From: Roseburia hominis A2-183
GTDB taxonomy: Bacteria; Bacillota; Clostridia; Lachnospirales; Lachnospiraceae
DNA: 64,000 nucleotides
Direction: 5' to 3'
Assembly (NCBI RefSeq): GCF_000225345.1
Contig: NC_015977.1
Location: 692,001-756,000 of the forward strand
A model generated the notes under the pieces. It did not search any database and had not been told where the DNA came from. It worked only from the letters and a program-made list of their open reading frames with translations. The position numbers and the translations under genes are program-made. Of this stretch, positions 8,030-16,053 are shown piece after piece (the first letter of the stretch is position 1; each line of letters begins with the position of its first letter).

Positions 8030-9790
8030 ATGAAAAAGTTATACACCTATATCGGACGCTATTGGTATGGGTATCTGTTTGCGGTATTTTCGATGGTGAC
8101 GGCGATCGTTCTGGATATGCTGTATCCGAAGATCACACAGCAGATTGTGGATGATGTCATCATAGGCGGAAAACTGGAGCTTTTGACGAAACTTCTGGTT
8201 GGAATCGTGATCGTGGGAATCGGCAGGAGTATTTTCGGCTACTGCAAGGAGTTCACGTTCGACGTGCTGGCATCCAAGATCGGATCGGCAATGCGCAAGG
8301 ATCTGTTCGACCATATCCAGTCGCTGTCCATGGGATATTTTGAGGACACGAACACGGGAGAACTGATGGCGCGTGTCAAGGATGACGTGGATAAAATCTG
8401 GAATGCGATGGGCTATGTGGGCATGCTTGTCATCGAGGTTATCATTCATGTGTCCATGGTACTGTACTGCATGTTTTCGCTCAACTGGAAGCTGGCGTTC
8501 GTGCCGCTTGCCACAATGATCCTGTGCGGTACGGTCGCGATCATCATGGAGCGCAAGCTCGACAAGATTTACGAGGACATCAGTGAGGAAAATGCCGTGC
8601 TGACAACTGTGGCGGAGGAGAATCTTGCAGGCGTGCGCACAGTCAAGGCGTTTGCAAGGGAAAAGCATGAGATTGAAAAATTTTTATCCCACAACAACCG
8701 GTATTACGAACTGAATGTTTCACAGGCAAAGGTACTGACAAAGTATTACCCGCTGTTTTCGTTTGTGGGAAAGGTGCTTCCGGTTTGTTCGACGATCCTG
8801 GGCGGTATTTTTGTCATGAACGGTGAGATGACACTGGGTGCGCTGGTGGCGTTTGTGGAGTACAGCAGGAACTGTACCTGGCCGATGGAGATGCTGGGCT
8901 GGCTGACGAACGATGTGTCGTCCGCGGTGGCATCTTATAAGAAGATCCGCAAGATTTATGCGGAGCAGCCGAAGATCAAAAACGACGAGCATCCAAAGGT
9001 GCTTGACGAAATCCGGGGAGAGATCTGTTTTGACCACGCGGGCTTTGTCATGGACGGGCAGAAGATTCTGCAGGACATCAATGTTACCGTTCCGGCAGGA
9101 AAGACGCTCGGTATCATGGGGGCGACCGGTTCCGGCAAATCCTCCATCGTCAATCTGCTCCAGCGGTTTTACGATGTGACGGACGGCGCGGTGAAGATTG
9201 ACGGTGTGGATGTGCGAAATATGGATGTGCATCAGCTCCGCAGCAACATCGCGGTTGTTTTGCAGGATGTGTTCCTTTTCTCGGATACGATCGAGGAGAA
9301 CATCAAGATGGGACAGCGCAAGGAACTTCAGATGGAGGCGGTGCGCCTCGCGGCAGAGGATGCCAAAGCACGCGGGTTCATTGAGAAGATGGATGAACAG
9401 TACGAGACTGTCATCGGGGAGCGCGGTGTCGGACTTTCGGGCGGACAGAAGCAGCGGATCAGCATTGCGCGCGCGCTGGCAAAGCACGGCCCGATTCTGG
9501 TGCTTGACGACTCGACCTCGGCGCTTGATATGGAGACGGAGCATGAGATCCAGCAGACGTTAAACGCTCTGCGCGATACGACAAAGATTATCATTGCACA
9601 CCGCATCTCGGCGGTGCGTCATGCGGATGAGATTATTTATCTTGCAGACGGAAAGATTGCGGAGCGCGGGACACACGAGGAGCTTCTCGCAAAGAAAGGC
9701 TTGTACTACGACACCTACATGGCACAGTATGGTGCGTTAGCAATGAGCAGCGCCTCTGCAGGAGAGCCGGCACCAGCAGCGTGCTGCTGA
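8030..9790 (+). CDS. Heterodimeric ABC exporter subunit with degenerate ATPase site (BmrC-like)
   Basis: A 586-residue half-transporter with six N-terminal membrane helices (about residues 15-300) and a C-terminal ATPase domain. Walker A is GATGSGKSS (K370), the signature is LSGGQKQR, and Walker B is ILVLDDSTSALD. Asp494 stands where the catalytic Glu normally sits, as in BmrC and TM287, so this subunit should carry the degenerate nucleotide site. ATG 8030 has AGGAGGA nine bases upstream. The partner gene follows 114 bp later. The family exports drugs, lipids or peptides; the leader with double terminators suggests induction by translation inhibitors. Substrate unknown. Confidence 0.9.
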   Translation: MKKLYTYIGRYWYGYLFAVFSMVTAIVLDMLYPKITQQIVDDVIIGGKLELLTKLLVGIVIVGIGRSIFGYCKEFTFDVLASKIGSAMRKDLFDHIQSLSMGYFEDTNTGELMARVKDDVDKIWNAMGYVGMLVIEVIIHVSMVLYCMFSLNWKLAFVPLATMILCGTVAIIMERKLDKIYEDISEENAVLTTVAEENLAGVRTVKAFAREKHEIEKFLSHNNRYYELNVSQAKVLTKYYPLFSFVGKVLPVCSTILGGIFVMNGEMTLGALVAFVEYSRNCTWPMEMLGWLTNDVSSAVASYKKIRKIYAEQPKIKNDEHPKVLDEIRGEICFDHAGFVMDGQKILQDINVTVPAGKTLGIMGATGSGKSSIVNLLQRFYDVTDGAVKIDGVDVRNMDVHQLRSNIAVVLQDVFLFSDTIEENIKMGQRKELQMEAVRLAAEDAKARGFIEKMDEQYETVIGERGVGLSGGQKQRISIARALAKHGPILVLDDSTSALDMETEHEIQQTLNALRDTTKIIIAHRISAVRHADEIIYLADGKIAERGTHEELLAKKGLYYDTYMAQYGALAMSSASAGEPAPAACC

Positions 9791-9904
9791 GAGCAGGCGA
9801 ACGGCAGGGATGCGGCGAATGCCGTACAGCGAGGGAGGCGAAGCCGCCCGAGCGGGCGCAGCGAATGAAAATGTTTATTATAGAGGAAAAGGGGATGAGA
9901 GTTC

Positions 9905-11695
9905 ATGGCAGTTAATTCCTATCGTGAAGATGAATTTATGGAGAACACTGACAAAAAGAAGATTTTCCGAAGGTTGTTCTCCTACTTACTGGAATATAAA
10001 GCAATCCTGATCGGCGTGCTGCTCTGCATGGCTGTGACGGTTGCCATTTCACTGGTCAATCCGCTTCTGATTGAGGAGGCGATCGACCATTATATTGCAA
10101 ATAAAGATATGAAAGGTCTGATGGGACTCGGTCTGTTTGCGCTGGGACTGAATATTATTTTTATCATTATGGTGAAGATCCGTATGTACGTGATGGCGGT
10201 GGTATCGAACAAGATTCTGCTGCGCATCCGTCAGGATCTGTACGAACACATTCAGACGCTGTCGTTTTCTTTTTTTGACAGCAGACCGACCGGAAAGATT
10301 CTGGCGAGAATCATCGGCGATGTGAATTCGCTGCGGGATGTTCTGGTAAATGTAGTGACAACATTGATTCCGGAACTGATCACGGTCATCGGTGTTGTGG
10401 TGATCATGCTGATAAAGGACTGGCGTCTGGCACTTGCATCACTCAGCACGATTCCGCTGATGATCGGCGGCATTTGGTTTGTGCAGACTGCCTCGCATAA
10501 GCGCTGGCAGATTTTCCGCAAAAAATCATCCAACCTCAATGCCTATGTGCATGAGGACATTGCGGGAATGAATGTGGTGCAGAGTTTTGGCGCCGAGGAG
10601 GAGACAAGAGAGATTTTCGGAAATCTGACAGATGAGCATCAGCAGTCGTTCGTGGACGCGGTGCGCTATGCGGATATGTTCGGACCGGTGATTGATTTCT
10701 GTTGGGGAATCGGCGCGATGATGCTCTATCTGGTCGGCGTCCGCTTTCTCGGTTTTGAAAAGGTTTCAGTCGGACTTCTGGTTGCATTCGGCACGTACAT
10801 CAATATGTTCTGGAACCCAATTATGAATCTGAGTAATTTTTATAATAATCTGGTGACAAACTTAACGGCGGCGGAGCGAATTTTTGATATTCTGGATACA
10901 AAGGCAGATATCGTGGATGCGGCGGACGTGACGGAACTGCCGGAAGTACAGGGAAGAGTGGAATTTTCCCATGTCAGCTTCACATACGATAAGGGAACGC
11001 CGGCGGAGACAAAGGTGCTTTCCGATGTGAGTTTTGTGGTGGAGCCGGGAGAGACGATTGCGCTTGTCGGACCGACAGGCGCGGGCAAGACGACGATCGT
11101 GAATCTGATCAGTCGATTCTATGACATTGAGGATGGTGTCATTTCGGTGGATGGCTACGATCTCACGAAGATTTCCATCGAAAGCCTGCGGCGGCAGATG
11201 GGTGTCATGACACAGGACAATTTTATTTTCCACGGCACTGTGCGTGAAAATATTTTATATGGAAAGCTTGACGCTACGGATGAGGAGATGATCGCTGCGG
11301 CGAAGGCCGTCAATGCGCACGAGTTCATTATGAAAATGGAAAAAGGGTATGACACGGAGTTGAAGGAACATGGAGCAGGACTTTCGATCGGACAGCGCCA
11401 GCTGATTGCGTTTGCGCGGACGATGATCTCGATGCCGAAGATTCTGATTCTGGATGAGGCAACGTCCAGTATTGATACACACACCGAGATTCTTGTGCAA
11501 AAGGGAATTGAGGCACTGCTGTCCGGCAGAACCAGTTTCGTGATTGCACACCGCCTTTCGACCATCCAGAATGCAGACCGCATTTTTGTCATCGACCAGG
11601 GCTGCATCTTAGAGCAGGGAAGTCCGGCAGAGCTGATGAAGAAAAAAGGTGCTTATTACGATCTTTACATGGCGCAGTTCGCGGGGCTGGAATAA
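9905..11695 (+). CDS. Heterodimeric ABC exporter subunit with intact catalytic Glu (BmrD-like)
   Basis: A 596-residue half-transporter with six membrane helices and an ATPase domain. Walker A is GPTGAGKTT (K395) and Walker B is ILILDEATSSID, with catalytic E518 present. The signature is LSIGQRQ, where the second Gly of LSGGQ is lost. In heterodimers the altered signature of one subunit faces the altered Walker B of the other. The pair therefore forms one working and one degenerate site, as in BmrCD. ATG 9905 follows a purine-rich GGAAAAGGGG; an ATG 33 bases on is possible. The product sits in the cytoplasmic membrane with the upstream subunit. Confidence 0.9.
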   Translation: MAVNSYREDEFMENTDKKKIFRRLFSYLLEYKAILIGVLLCMAVTVAISLVNPLLIEEAIDHYIANKDMKGLMGLGLFALGLNIIFIIMVKIRMYVMAVVSNKILLRIRQDLYEHIQTLSFSFFDSRPTGKILARIIGDVNSLRDVLVNVVTTLIPELITVIGVVVIMLIKDWRLALASLSTIPLMIGGIWFVQTASHKRWQIFRKKSSNLNAYVHEDIAGMNVVQSFGAEEETREIFGNLTDEHQQSFVDAVRYADMFGPVIDFCWGIGAMMLYLVGVRFLGFEKVSVGLLVAFGTYINMFWNPIMNLSNFYNNLVTNLTAAERIFDILDTKADIVDAADVTELPEVQGRVEFSHVSFTYDKGTPAETKVLSDVSFVVEPGETIALVGPTGAGKTTIVNLISRFYDIEDGVISVDGYDLTKISIESLRRQMGVMTQDNFIFHGTVRENILYGKLDATDEEMIAAAKAVNAHEFIMKMEKGYDTELKEHGAGLSIGQRQLIAFARTMISMPKILILDEATSSIDTHTEILVQKGIEALLSGRTSFVIAHRLSTIQNADRIFVIDQGCILEQGSPAELMKKKGAYYDLYMAQFAGLE

Positions 11696-11738
11696 AAAAT
11701 TGGAAGATGAGGCGTTGCGGCTGCGGTTGGGCTGGAAC

Positions 11739-12060
11739 GGTAGACTTGGTCTGCAACTGAGTTGGAAGGGTGGACCTGGTCTGCAGCCGAGTTAGAAAGG
11801 TTCACCCTGCGGGTCTGAGAGAGGAAAAAGAGCCCGTGAGACCCGCGAAGAGCGAAAAAACAGAGGAAATTTGTGAAAAAGAGGTGCCCTGCGGGTCTGA
11901 GAGGGGAAAAAGAGACCGTGAGACCCGAAAAAAGAGAAAAAACGGGTCTAGGAAAGAAAAAAGAGCTCGTGAGACCCGCGGAGAGCGAAAAACAGAAGAA
12001 ATTCGTGAAAAAGAGGTGCCCTGCGGGTCTGAGAGAGGAAAAAGAGACCGTGAGACCCGC
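11739..12060 (+). repeat. Tandem hairpin array before the nicotinamidase-like gene
   Basis: First come two copies of a unit of about 30 bp around CTTGGTCTGCAACTGAGTTG and its variant (11739-11800). Then come four purine-rich hairpins with arms GCGGGTCT and AGACCCGC at 11809-11846, 11891-11927, 11943-11979 and 12023-12060. The spacer containing GTGAAAAAGAGGTGCCCT is shared by hairpin pairs 1-2 and 3-4, so a larger unit was duplicated. The tract stays open in one frame with the next gene, but that gene's ribosome site comes after the array, so I treat it as non-coding. Function unknown. Confidence 0.8.
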
Positions 12061-12084
12061 GAAGTTTCAGAAGGAGGAGAAAAG

Positions 12085-12606
12085 ATGCAGAAAATATTGA
12101 TTGTGGTGGACATGCAGAATGATTTTATCAATGGAGCGCTTGGAACACCGGAGGCGGTCGCCATTGTCCCACGGGTGGAGCAGAAAATCCGCGAGTTTCC
12201 GGGAAAAGTGATTTTCACGCGGGATACACATGGAGAGCGGTATTTAGAGACACAGGAGGGAAAACATCTTCCGGTGCCGCACTGCATCAAGGGCACGAAA
12301 GGCTGGGAGATCTGTCCGCAGCTAGAGGCGCTCCGGGAGGCGGAGGCGATTGATAAGGTGACATTCGGTTCGGAGAAGCTTGGCGAGTTGCTGCAGGAGG
12401 AGAATAGAAAAGAGCAGATCGAGGACATTACGCTGGTTGGACTCTGCACGGACATTTGTGTGATCTCAAATGCATTGTTATTGAAAGCATTTTTGCCGGA
12501 GACACCGATTATCGTGGATGCATCCTGCTGTGCAGGGGTAACGCCGAAAAGCCACGAGATAGCGCTTGATGCAATGCGCATGTGCCAGATCAATATAGAA
12601 AGATAA
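12085..12606 (+). CDS. Nicotinamidase-like cysteine hydrolase
   Basis: A 173-residue isochorismatase-fold hydrolase. The triad is visible: D9 in VVDMQNDF, K91 in DKVTFGSEK and C125 in GLCTDICVISNA. The best guess is nicotinamide deamidation to nicotinate for NAD salvage, but the fold also includes other amidases and isochorismatases. The start is ATG 12085 after AAGGAGGAG. A longer in-frame ORF from 11770 would translate the upstream hairpin array and is not credible. The last 11 codons lie in the first unit of a 37-bp tandem repeat, so the C-terminus has probably been reshaped by slippage. Confidence 0.8.
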   Translation: MQKILIVVDMQNDFINGALGTPEAVAIVPRVEQKIREFPGKVIFTRDTHGERYLETQEGKHLPVPHCIKGTKGWEICPQLEALREAEAIDKVTFGSEKLGELLQEENRKEQIEDITLVGLCTDICVISNALLLKAFLPETPIIVDASCCAGVTPKSHEIALDAMRMCQINIER

Positions 12607-12668
12607 GAGTGCGCGCATGCGCCGGATCGACATAGAAAGATAAGAGTACGCGCATGCGCCGGAACAAT
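12574..12668 (+). repeat. 37-bp tandem repeat across the 3' end of the nicotinamidase-like gene
   Basis: Two full units and one partial unit share GCGCATGCGCCGGATCGACA followed by TAGAAAGATAAGAGT. The first unit is inside the coding region and contains the stop codon; the later ones are intergenic. Each unit holds the palindrome GCGCATGCGC. Confidence 0.8.
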
Positions 12669-12702
12669 GTGACGCAGCAGGTCAACGGAATATGGAGATA
12701 AA

Positions 12703-13317
12703 ATGAAAAATATCGTATTTGATATGGGAAATGTTCTGACAAAATATAAGCTGAGCGATTACATCGGGACATATACAGAGGATGAAGCGCAGGCAGCATT
12801 GTTGAAAAATCAGGTTTGTGCATCGGTGGAGTGGATTTGCATGGACAGAGGAACAATGACCGATGAGGAAGCGGTACGTTCCATTTGCAAGAGAATTCTG
12901 CAGAGTGAGTGGGAGCTTGTGGAGCGTTTCGTGAGGGAGTTTCGGATGAAGCAGGAGCCGAATCCGCCGATGGAGGCGCTTCTGGGAGAGTTGAAGGAAC
13001 AGGGGTACCATTTGTTTTTGATGTCAAATACATCACACCGTTTCCGGGCATTTTCAAAAAATATTCCGTCTGTAGGGTATATGGACGGCATCTGGATTTC
13101 GTGTGAGTGTGGATATCTGAAGCCGGAACGCGAAGCGTATGTGGATTTCTTCCGGAAAATGAAGATTGAGCCGCAGGAAAGCTATTTTGTGGACGACTCG
13201 CCGGCAAACATTGAAGCGGGGATACGCCTGGGAATGCGGGGATGCGTTTATCATCAGGATATGCCGGAACTGCGAAGAAATCTGCGGGAAGCAGGAATCG
13301 ATCTAAAGGATGCGTAA
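12703..13317 (+). CDS. HAD-family hydrolase, YihX-like
   Basis: A 204-residue soluble phosphatase-like protein. Motif I is FDMGNVL near the N-terminus, with D7 as the expected nucleophile; motif II is LMSNTS, motif III includes the lysine of LKPEREAY, and motif IV is YFVDDSPANIEAG. The FDxGNVL form and the size match the YihX/HAD-IA group, often sugar-phosphate phosphatases. The usual second Asp of DxD is Gly here, as is common in that group. ATG 12703 lies behind GGAGAT. No partner gene indicates the substrate. Confidence 0.85.
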   Translation: MKNIVFDMGNVLTKYKLSDYIGTYTEDEAQAALLKNQVCASVEWICMDRGTMTDEEAVRSICKRILQSEWELVERFVREFRMKQEPNPPMEALLGELKEQGYHLFLMSNTSHRFRAFSKNIPSVGYMDGIWISCECGYLKPEREAYVDFFRKMKIEPQESYFVDDSPANIEAGIRLGMRGCVYHQDMPELRRNLREAGIDLKDA

Positions 13318-13351
13318 TACATGCAAACGCATCCAGGTAAGGTCTGACACC

Positions 13352-13490
13352 GGAAAAGCATGTTCCGGTGGATGCATAAAAGAGGAAAAGCATGTTCCGG
13401 TGGATGCACAAAAAGAGGAAAAGCATGTTCCGGTGGATGCATAAAAGAGGAAAAACCGATTCCGGTGGATGCACAAAAAGCGGAAAAGCC
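13352..13490 (+). repeat. 32-33 bp tandem repeat (four units plus a stub)
   Basis: Units start at 13352, 13384, 13417 and 13449, with a stub at 13482. Each reads GGAAAAGCATGTTCCGGTGG then ATGCATAAAAGA or ATGCACAAAAAGA. The fourth has ACCGA in place of GCATG. The alternating 32 and 33 bp period breaks any reading frame, so the tract is non-coding. Confidence 0.85.
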
Positions 13491-13503
13491 GGGACTATCA
13501 TGA

Positions 13504-13649
13504 CGCATCGTGTCAGAGAAACCTGTTTTTGCCGGGATTTGCGGCGGCAGCGATACCGTGCAGATCGACTTTTTGACGATCACGGAAGAAAATGTGGAAA
13601 AAATAAAGTGCCGGAGTGATACAGATCACAGGGAGGAGACCCAATTATG
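13504..13649 (+). other. Possible small ORF or gene remnant before the acetyltransferase
   Basis: One frame is open from 13504 to TGA 13649, and its stop overlaps the ATG of the next gene. From a GTG at 13510 it would give 46 residues including VFAGICGGSDTVQIDFLTI and EENVEKIK, which look protein-like. No good ribosome site is visible, so it could be the tail of a decayed gene. Family not recognised. Confidence 0.25.
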
Positions 13650-14198
13650 ATTTATGAACCAAGAGAAATTACCTGTCGGGACGGGCGAAGCTGTATTCTG
13701 CGCAGTGCAGCAGTGACGGATGCAAATGATCTGATCCGGTATCTGAAAGTGACTGCCGGGGAGACGCCATTTCTGATACGTGAGCCGGATGAGATCAGTC
13801 TTACACCGGAGCAGGAGGAACATTTTATAGAAGGAATCGTAAAAGAACCGCGGGAACTGATGTTGATCGGAACCGTTGCTGGAGAACATGTCGGAAACTG
13901 TTCCCTGATGTCTCTGGGAAATTATGAGCGCTATGCGCATCGCTGCAGTGTTGCGATTGCCCTCTATCAGAAATACTGCGGGCTCGGAATCGGCAGGGAA
14001 ATGCTAAAGACGGTGCTTACGGTGGCGAAGCAGTGCGGATATGAGCAGGCAGAACTTGAAGTGGTGAGCACAAACACACCTGCCATCCGACTGTACGAGA
14101 GCCTCGGGTTTGAGATCTGGGGAACGCAGCCGCACAGTGTCCGGTATCGGGACGGCAGCTATGCGGACGATCACTTTATGGTGAAGCGCCTGGTATAA
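13647..14198 (+). CDS. GNAT-family N-acetyltransferase
   Basis: A 183-residue GNAT fold protein. The acetyl-CoA motif is visible as QKYCGLGIGREML (the QxxGxG pattern) near residue 112, followed by AELEVVSTNTPAIRLYESLGF, the usual strand 5 and helix 4 region. Such proteins acetylate amines of small molecules, peptides or ribosomal proteins; the substrate cannot be told. ATG 13647 follows GGGAGGAG. It stands alone between two tandem-repeat tracts. Confidence 0.9.
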   Translation: MIYEPREITCRDGRSCILRSAAVTDANDLIRYLKVTAGETPFLIREPDEISLTPEQEEHFIEGIVKEPRELMLIGTVAGEHVGNCSLMSLGNYERYAHRCSVAIALYQKYCGLGIGREMLKTVLTVAKQCGYEQAELEVVSTNTPAIRLYESLGFEIWGTQPHSVRYRDGSYADDHFMVKRLV

Positions 14199-14231
14199 AT
14201 CTGCGATTATGTTGGAAAACCCGGAGACTGG

Positions 14232-14334
14232 AAGCCGGCAATGCTTGTTGAAAAATGGATGTTGCAAGCCGGCAATGCTTATTGAAAAATGGGTGTTGCA
14301 AGCCGTCGATTGCTTTTTACAATCTGGAAACGGC
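14232..14334 (+). repeat. 34-bp tandem repeat (two units and a degenerate third)
   Basis: AAGCCGGCAATGCTT starts at 14232 and 14266 with a 34-bp period, and a degenerate third unit starts at 14300. The second half of the unit is TTGAAAAATGGNTGTTGC. It lies in the 460-bp gap between the acetyltransferase and rsgA. Confidence 0.75.
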
Positions 14335-14407
14335 AATCCGGCACAAAAAACAGAATGAATGAAGGCAGAAGCATTGCGGTGCAGGAATGTGGCAGGAATG
14401 CTTTTTA

Positions 14408-14562
14408 ATTTCATAGGAAATACCGTGATACATTCATGTGTGAAAGTGGAACTTTCCTATGAAATAAAAAACGCTCCGCGAGGATGCGCAGCTCGCGGTA
14501 AGGAAAATATCGCTTTGCGAACCGCTCGCGTGCGGAGAATCTCGCAAGCGAGATTCTTTTTA
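14408..14562 (+). promoter_or_regulatory. Structured leader upstream of rsgA, ending in a terminator
   Basis: ATTTCATAGGAAA (14408-14420) pairs perfectly with TTTCCTATGAAAT (14453-14465). A GC-rich region follows in which CTCCGC and GCGGAG can pair, and the block ends in a strong terminator (14536-14562). The layout is like an attenuator or riboswitch, but it matches no class I know. It could also be the terminator region of the upstream gene. Confidence 0.4.
14536..14562 (+). terminator. Intrinsic terminator upstream of rsgA
   Basis: AGAATCTCG and CGAGATTCT form a perfect 9-bp stem with a CAAG loop and a run of T. An AAAGGAGGA ribosome site lies only a few bases downstream. Confidence 0.75.
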
Positions 14563-14581
14563 ATAAAGGAGGAATGTAAAA

Positions 14582-14707
14582 ATGGAGAAAAACAGAATGG
14601 AGATTGTAGGAATGGAAAGAAACAGTGAATGGAAAATTGAGAGGAAAGAGGAAAACGGATGGAACATACAGGAAATAAAACAGAAAATACGAAAGCGACG
14701 GCACTGA
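14582..14707 (+). CDS. Possible 41-residue leader ORF overlapping the start of rsgA
   Basis: ATG 14582 follows AAAGGAGGA at ideal spacing and opens a highly charged ORF (MEKNRMEIVGMERNSEWKIE and on) that overlaps the first 49 bases of rsgA in another frame. The strong site is the only argument; composition is low-complexity. It may be a leader peptide or just a second ribosome entry. Confidence 0.3.
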   Translation: MEKNRMEIVGMERNSEWKIERKEENGWNIQEIKQKIRKRRH

Positions 14708-15696
14708 TCACAGCGGTACACAGAGAACGTTATGAGATTCTTGTGGAACAGGAAACGTCAGATACAAAGCTTAATGCCAGGTTAAAGACCGGTGTGTATT
14801 ATCAGGACAAGGGCGGGGAGGCATTTCCGACAGTGGGTGACCGGGTGCGTATTCAGACAAACCGGTGCGGGGATGCACTGATCCTTGAGACGCTTCCCAG
14901 AACGAGCGTGTTTTACCGGGAAAATCCGACGCCCGGCATGGAGCGCCAGGCGGTGGCGGCAAACTTTGACTATGTGTTTCTGGTCATGTCGATGAATCAT
15001 GATTTTAACCAGAACCGGCTGGACCGTTATCTGACAGCCGCGTGGGAGAGCGGGGCGACGCCGGTTGTCATACTGACGAAAAAAGATCTCTGCGAGGAAC
15101 CGGAATATTATGTAAATCTTGTGGAGAGGCAGGCGCCGGGAGTTGCAGTGTGTGCGGTAAGTGCGGTAACGGGCGAAGGGATGGAACACGTGCAACGCTA
15201 TCTGGGTGCGGGAAAAACGGTAGTGCTGCTGGGATCATCCGGTGTCGGCAAATCCACGTTTGTGAATGCGCTGTGTGGGGAGACGGTTATGGATACCGGC
15301 GCGATCCGGGAGGATGATTCCAAAGGACGCCATACGACGACTTACCGGCAGATGATCCTTCTGCCGGATGGCTCCCGTGTCATAGATACACCGGGAATGC
15401 GCGTACTTGGCGTAGGGGATGCAAAATGCGGGATGGATACGACATTTTCGGATATTGAGGAATTGGCGCAGCATTGCAGATTCAGAGACTGCAGACATGA
15501 AAAAGAGACGGGGTGTGCGGTGCAGGAGGCAGTGCGGGACGGAAGACTGCCGGAACGCCGGCTGCTTAACTATAAGAAGCTTCTGGCGGAGGCGGCGCAT
15601 GCGAAGCGACGGGAAGAGACCGCGCGGAAGAAGCAGCTGCGGAGCGTGGAGCGGAAAAAGAACCCCGTGAGAAAAAAGCAGTACGAAGCCGAATGA
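14659..15696 (+). CDS. rsgA: Small-ribosomal-subunit GTPase RsgA
   Basis: A 345-residue circularly permuted GTPase that assists late maturation of the 30S subunit. It has an N-terminal OB fold, G4 TKKD near residue 140, then G1 GSSGVGKST and G3 DTPGMR, and a zinc site CRFRDCRHEKETGC near residue 275. The C-terminus is unusually long and basic (KRREETARKKQ and similar), and its last 28 bases are duplicated 63 bp downstream. ATG 14659 lies after GAGGAAAGAGG. Identification is secure; the ragged basic tail may be recent. Confidence 0.93.
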   Translation: MEHTGNKTENTKATALITAVHRERYEILVEQETSDTKLNARLKTGVYYQDKGGEAFPTVGDRVRIQTNRCGDALILETLPRTSVFYRENPTPGMERQAVAANFDYVFLVMSMNHDFNQNRLDRYLTAAWESGATPVVILTKKDLCEEPEYYVNLVERQAPGVAVCAVSAVTGEGMEHVQRYLGAGKTVVLLGSSGVGKSTFVNALCGETVMDTGAIREDDSKGRHTTTYRQMILLPDGSRVIDTPGMRVLGVGDAKCGMDTTFSDIEELAQHCRFRDCRHEKETGCAVQEAVRDGRLPERRLLNYKKLLAEAAHAKRREETARKKQLRSVERKKNPVRKKQYEAE

Positions 15697-15754
15697 GAGA
15701 GGCGGAAGGGTGTACCGTGAAAAAAACCCGTGAGAAAAAAGCAGTACGAAGCCG
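15664..15754 (+). repeat. 28-bp direct duplication at the end of rsgA
   Basis: The block beginning CCCGTGAGAAAAAAGCAG occurs at 15664-15691, inside the rsgA C-terminus, and again at 15727-15754 after the stop. The period is 63 bp. Confidence 0.8.
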
Positions 15755-15790
15755 GGTGAGAGAGTAAGAAAGCCGCGCAGCGAAAAGCGG

Positions 15791-16009
15791 ATGCGGCTTG
15801 ACAGAACCTCCATCATTCGCTATATAAAAAAGTGCAAAAACGTGATTGAGTGTAACTGTGTGACCGGCGACTATTCCATGCTGTTAGAGGTTTTGTTTGA
15901 AAATACGATGGAACTCGACCGTTTTATCGGGGAATTACAGTATTTTGGACGGACAAAGACGCTGATTGTGTTCTCTACCTCTGTAGAACATCGCGGTGTG
16001 GAGCTCTAG
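15791..16009 (+). pseudogene. Lrp/AsnC-type effector-binding (RAM) domain fragment without HTH
   Basis: The 72-residue product aligns by eye with the C-terminal part of Lrp/AsnC regulators: VIECNCVTGDYSMLLEV, then ELDRFIGEL and a final STSVEHRGVEL. The N-terminal helix-turn-helix and the first half of the RAM domain are missing, and upstream is only the duplicated 3' tail of rsgA. It is either a decayed regulator or a small stand-alone ligand-binding protein. No convincing ribosome site precedes ATG 15791, which favours decay. Confidence 0.7.
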
Positions 16010-16053
16010 GGCGTGTTTTTGGCGGAAAAACCGCAAAGAAATCAAAAAAAAGC

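Noticed and set aside
11809..12060. tRNA-like or riboswitch array
   Set aside because: No cloverleaf, no CCA-type end and no match to a riboswitch core I know; only simple stems with purine loops.
11770..12084. N-terminal extension of the nicotinamidase-like protein through the hairpin array
   Set aside because: It would be a low-complexity Arg/Glu/Lys tract, and AAGGAGGAG lies directly before ATG 12085.
13352..13490. CRISPR-like direct repeats
   Set aside because: Units are contiguous with no unique spacers and no cas genes are near, so this is a minisatellite.
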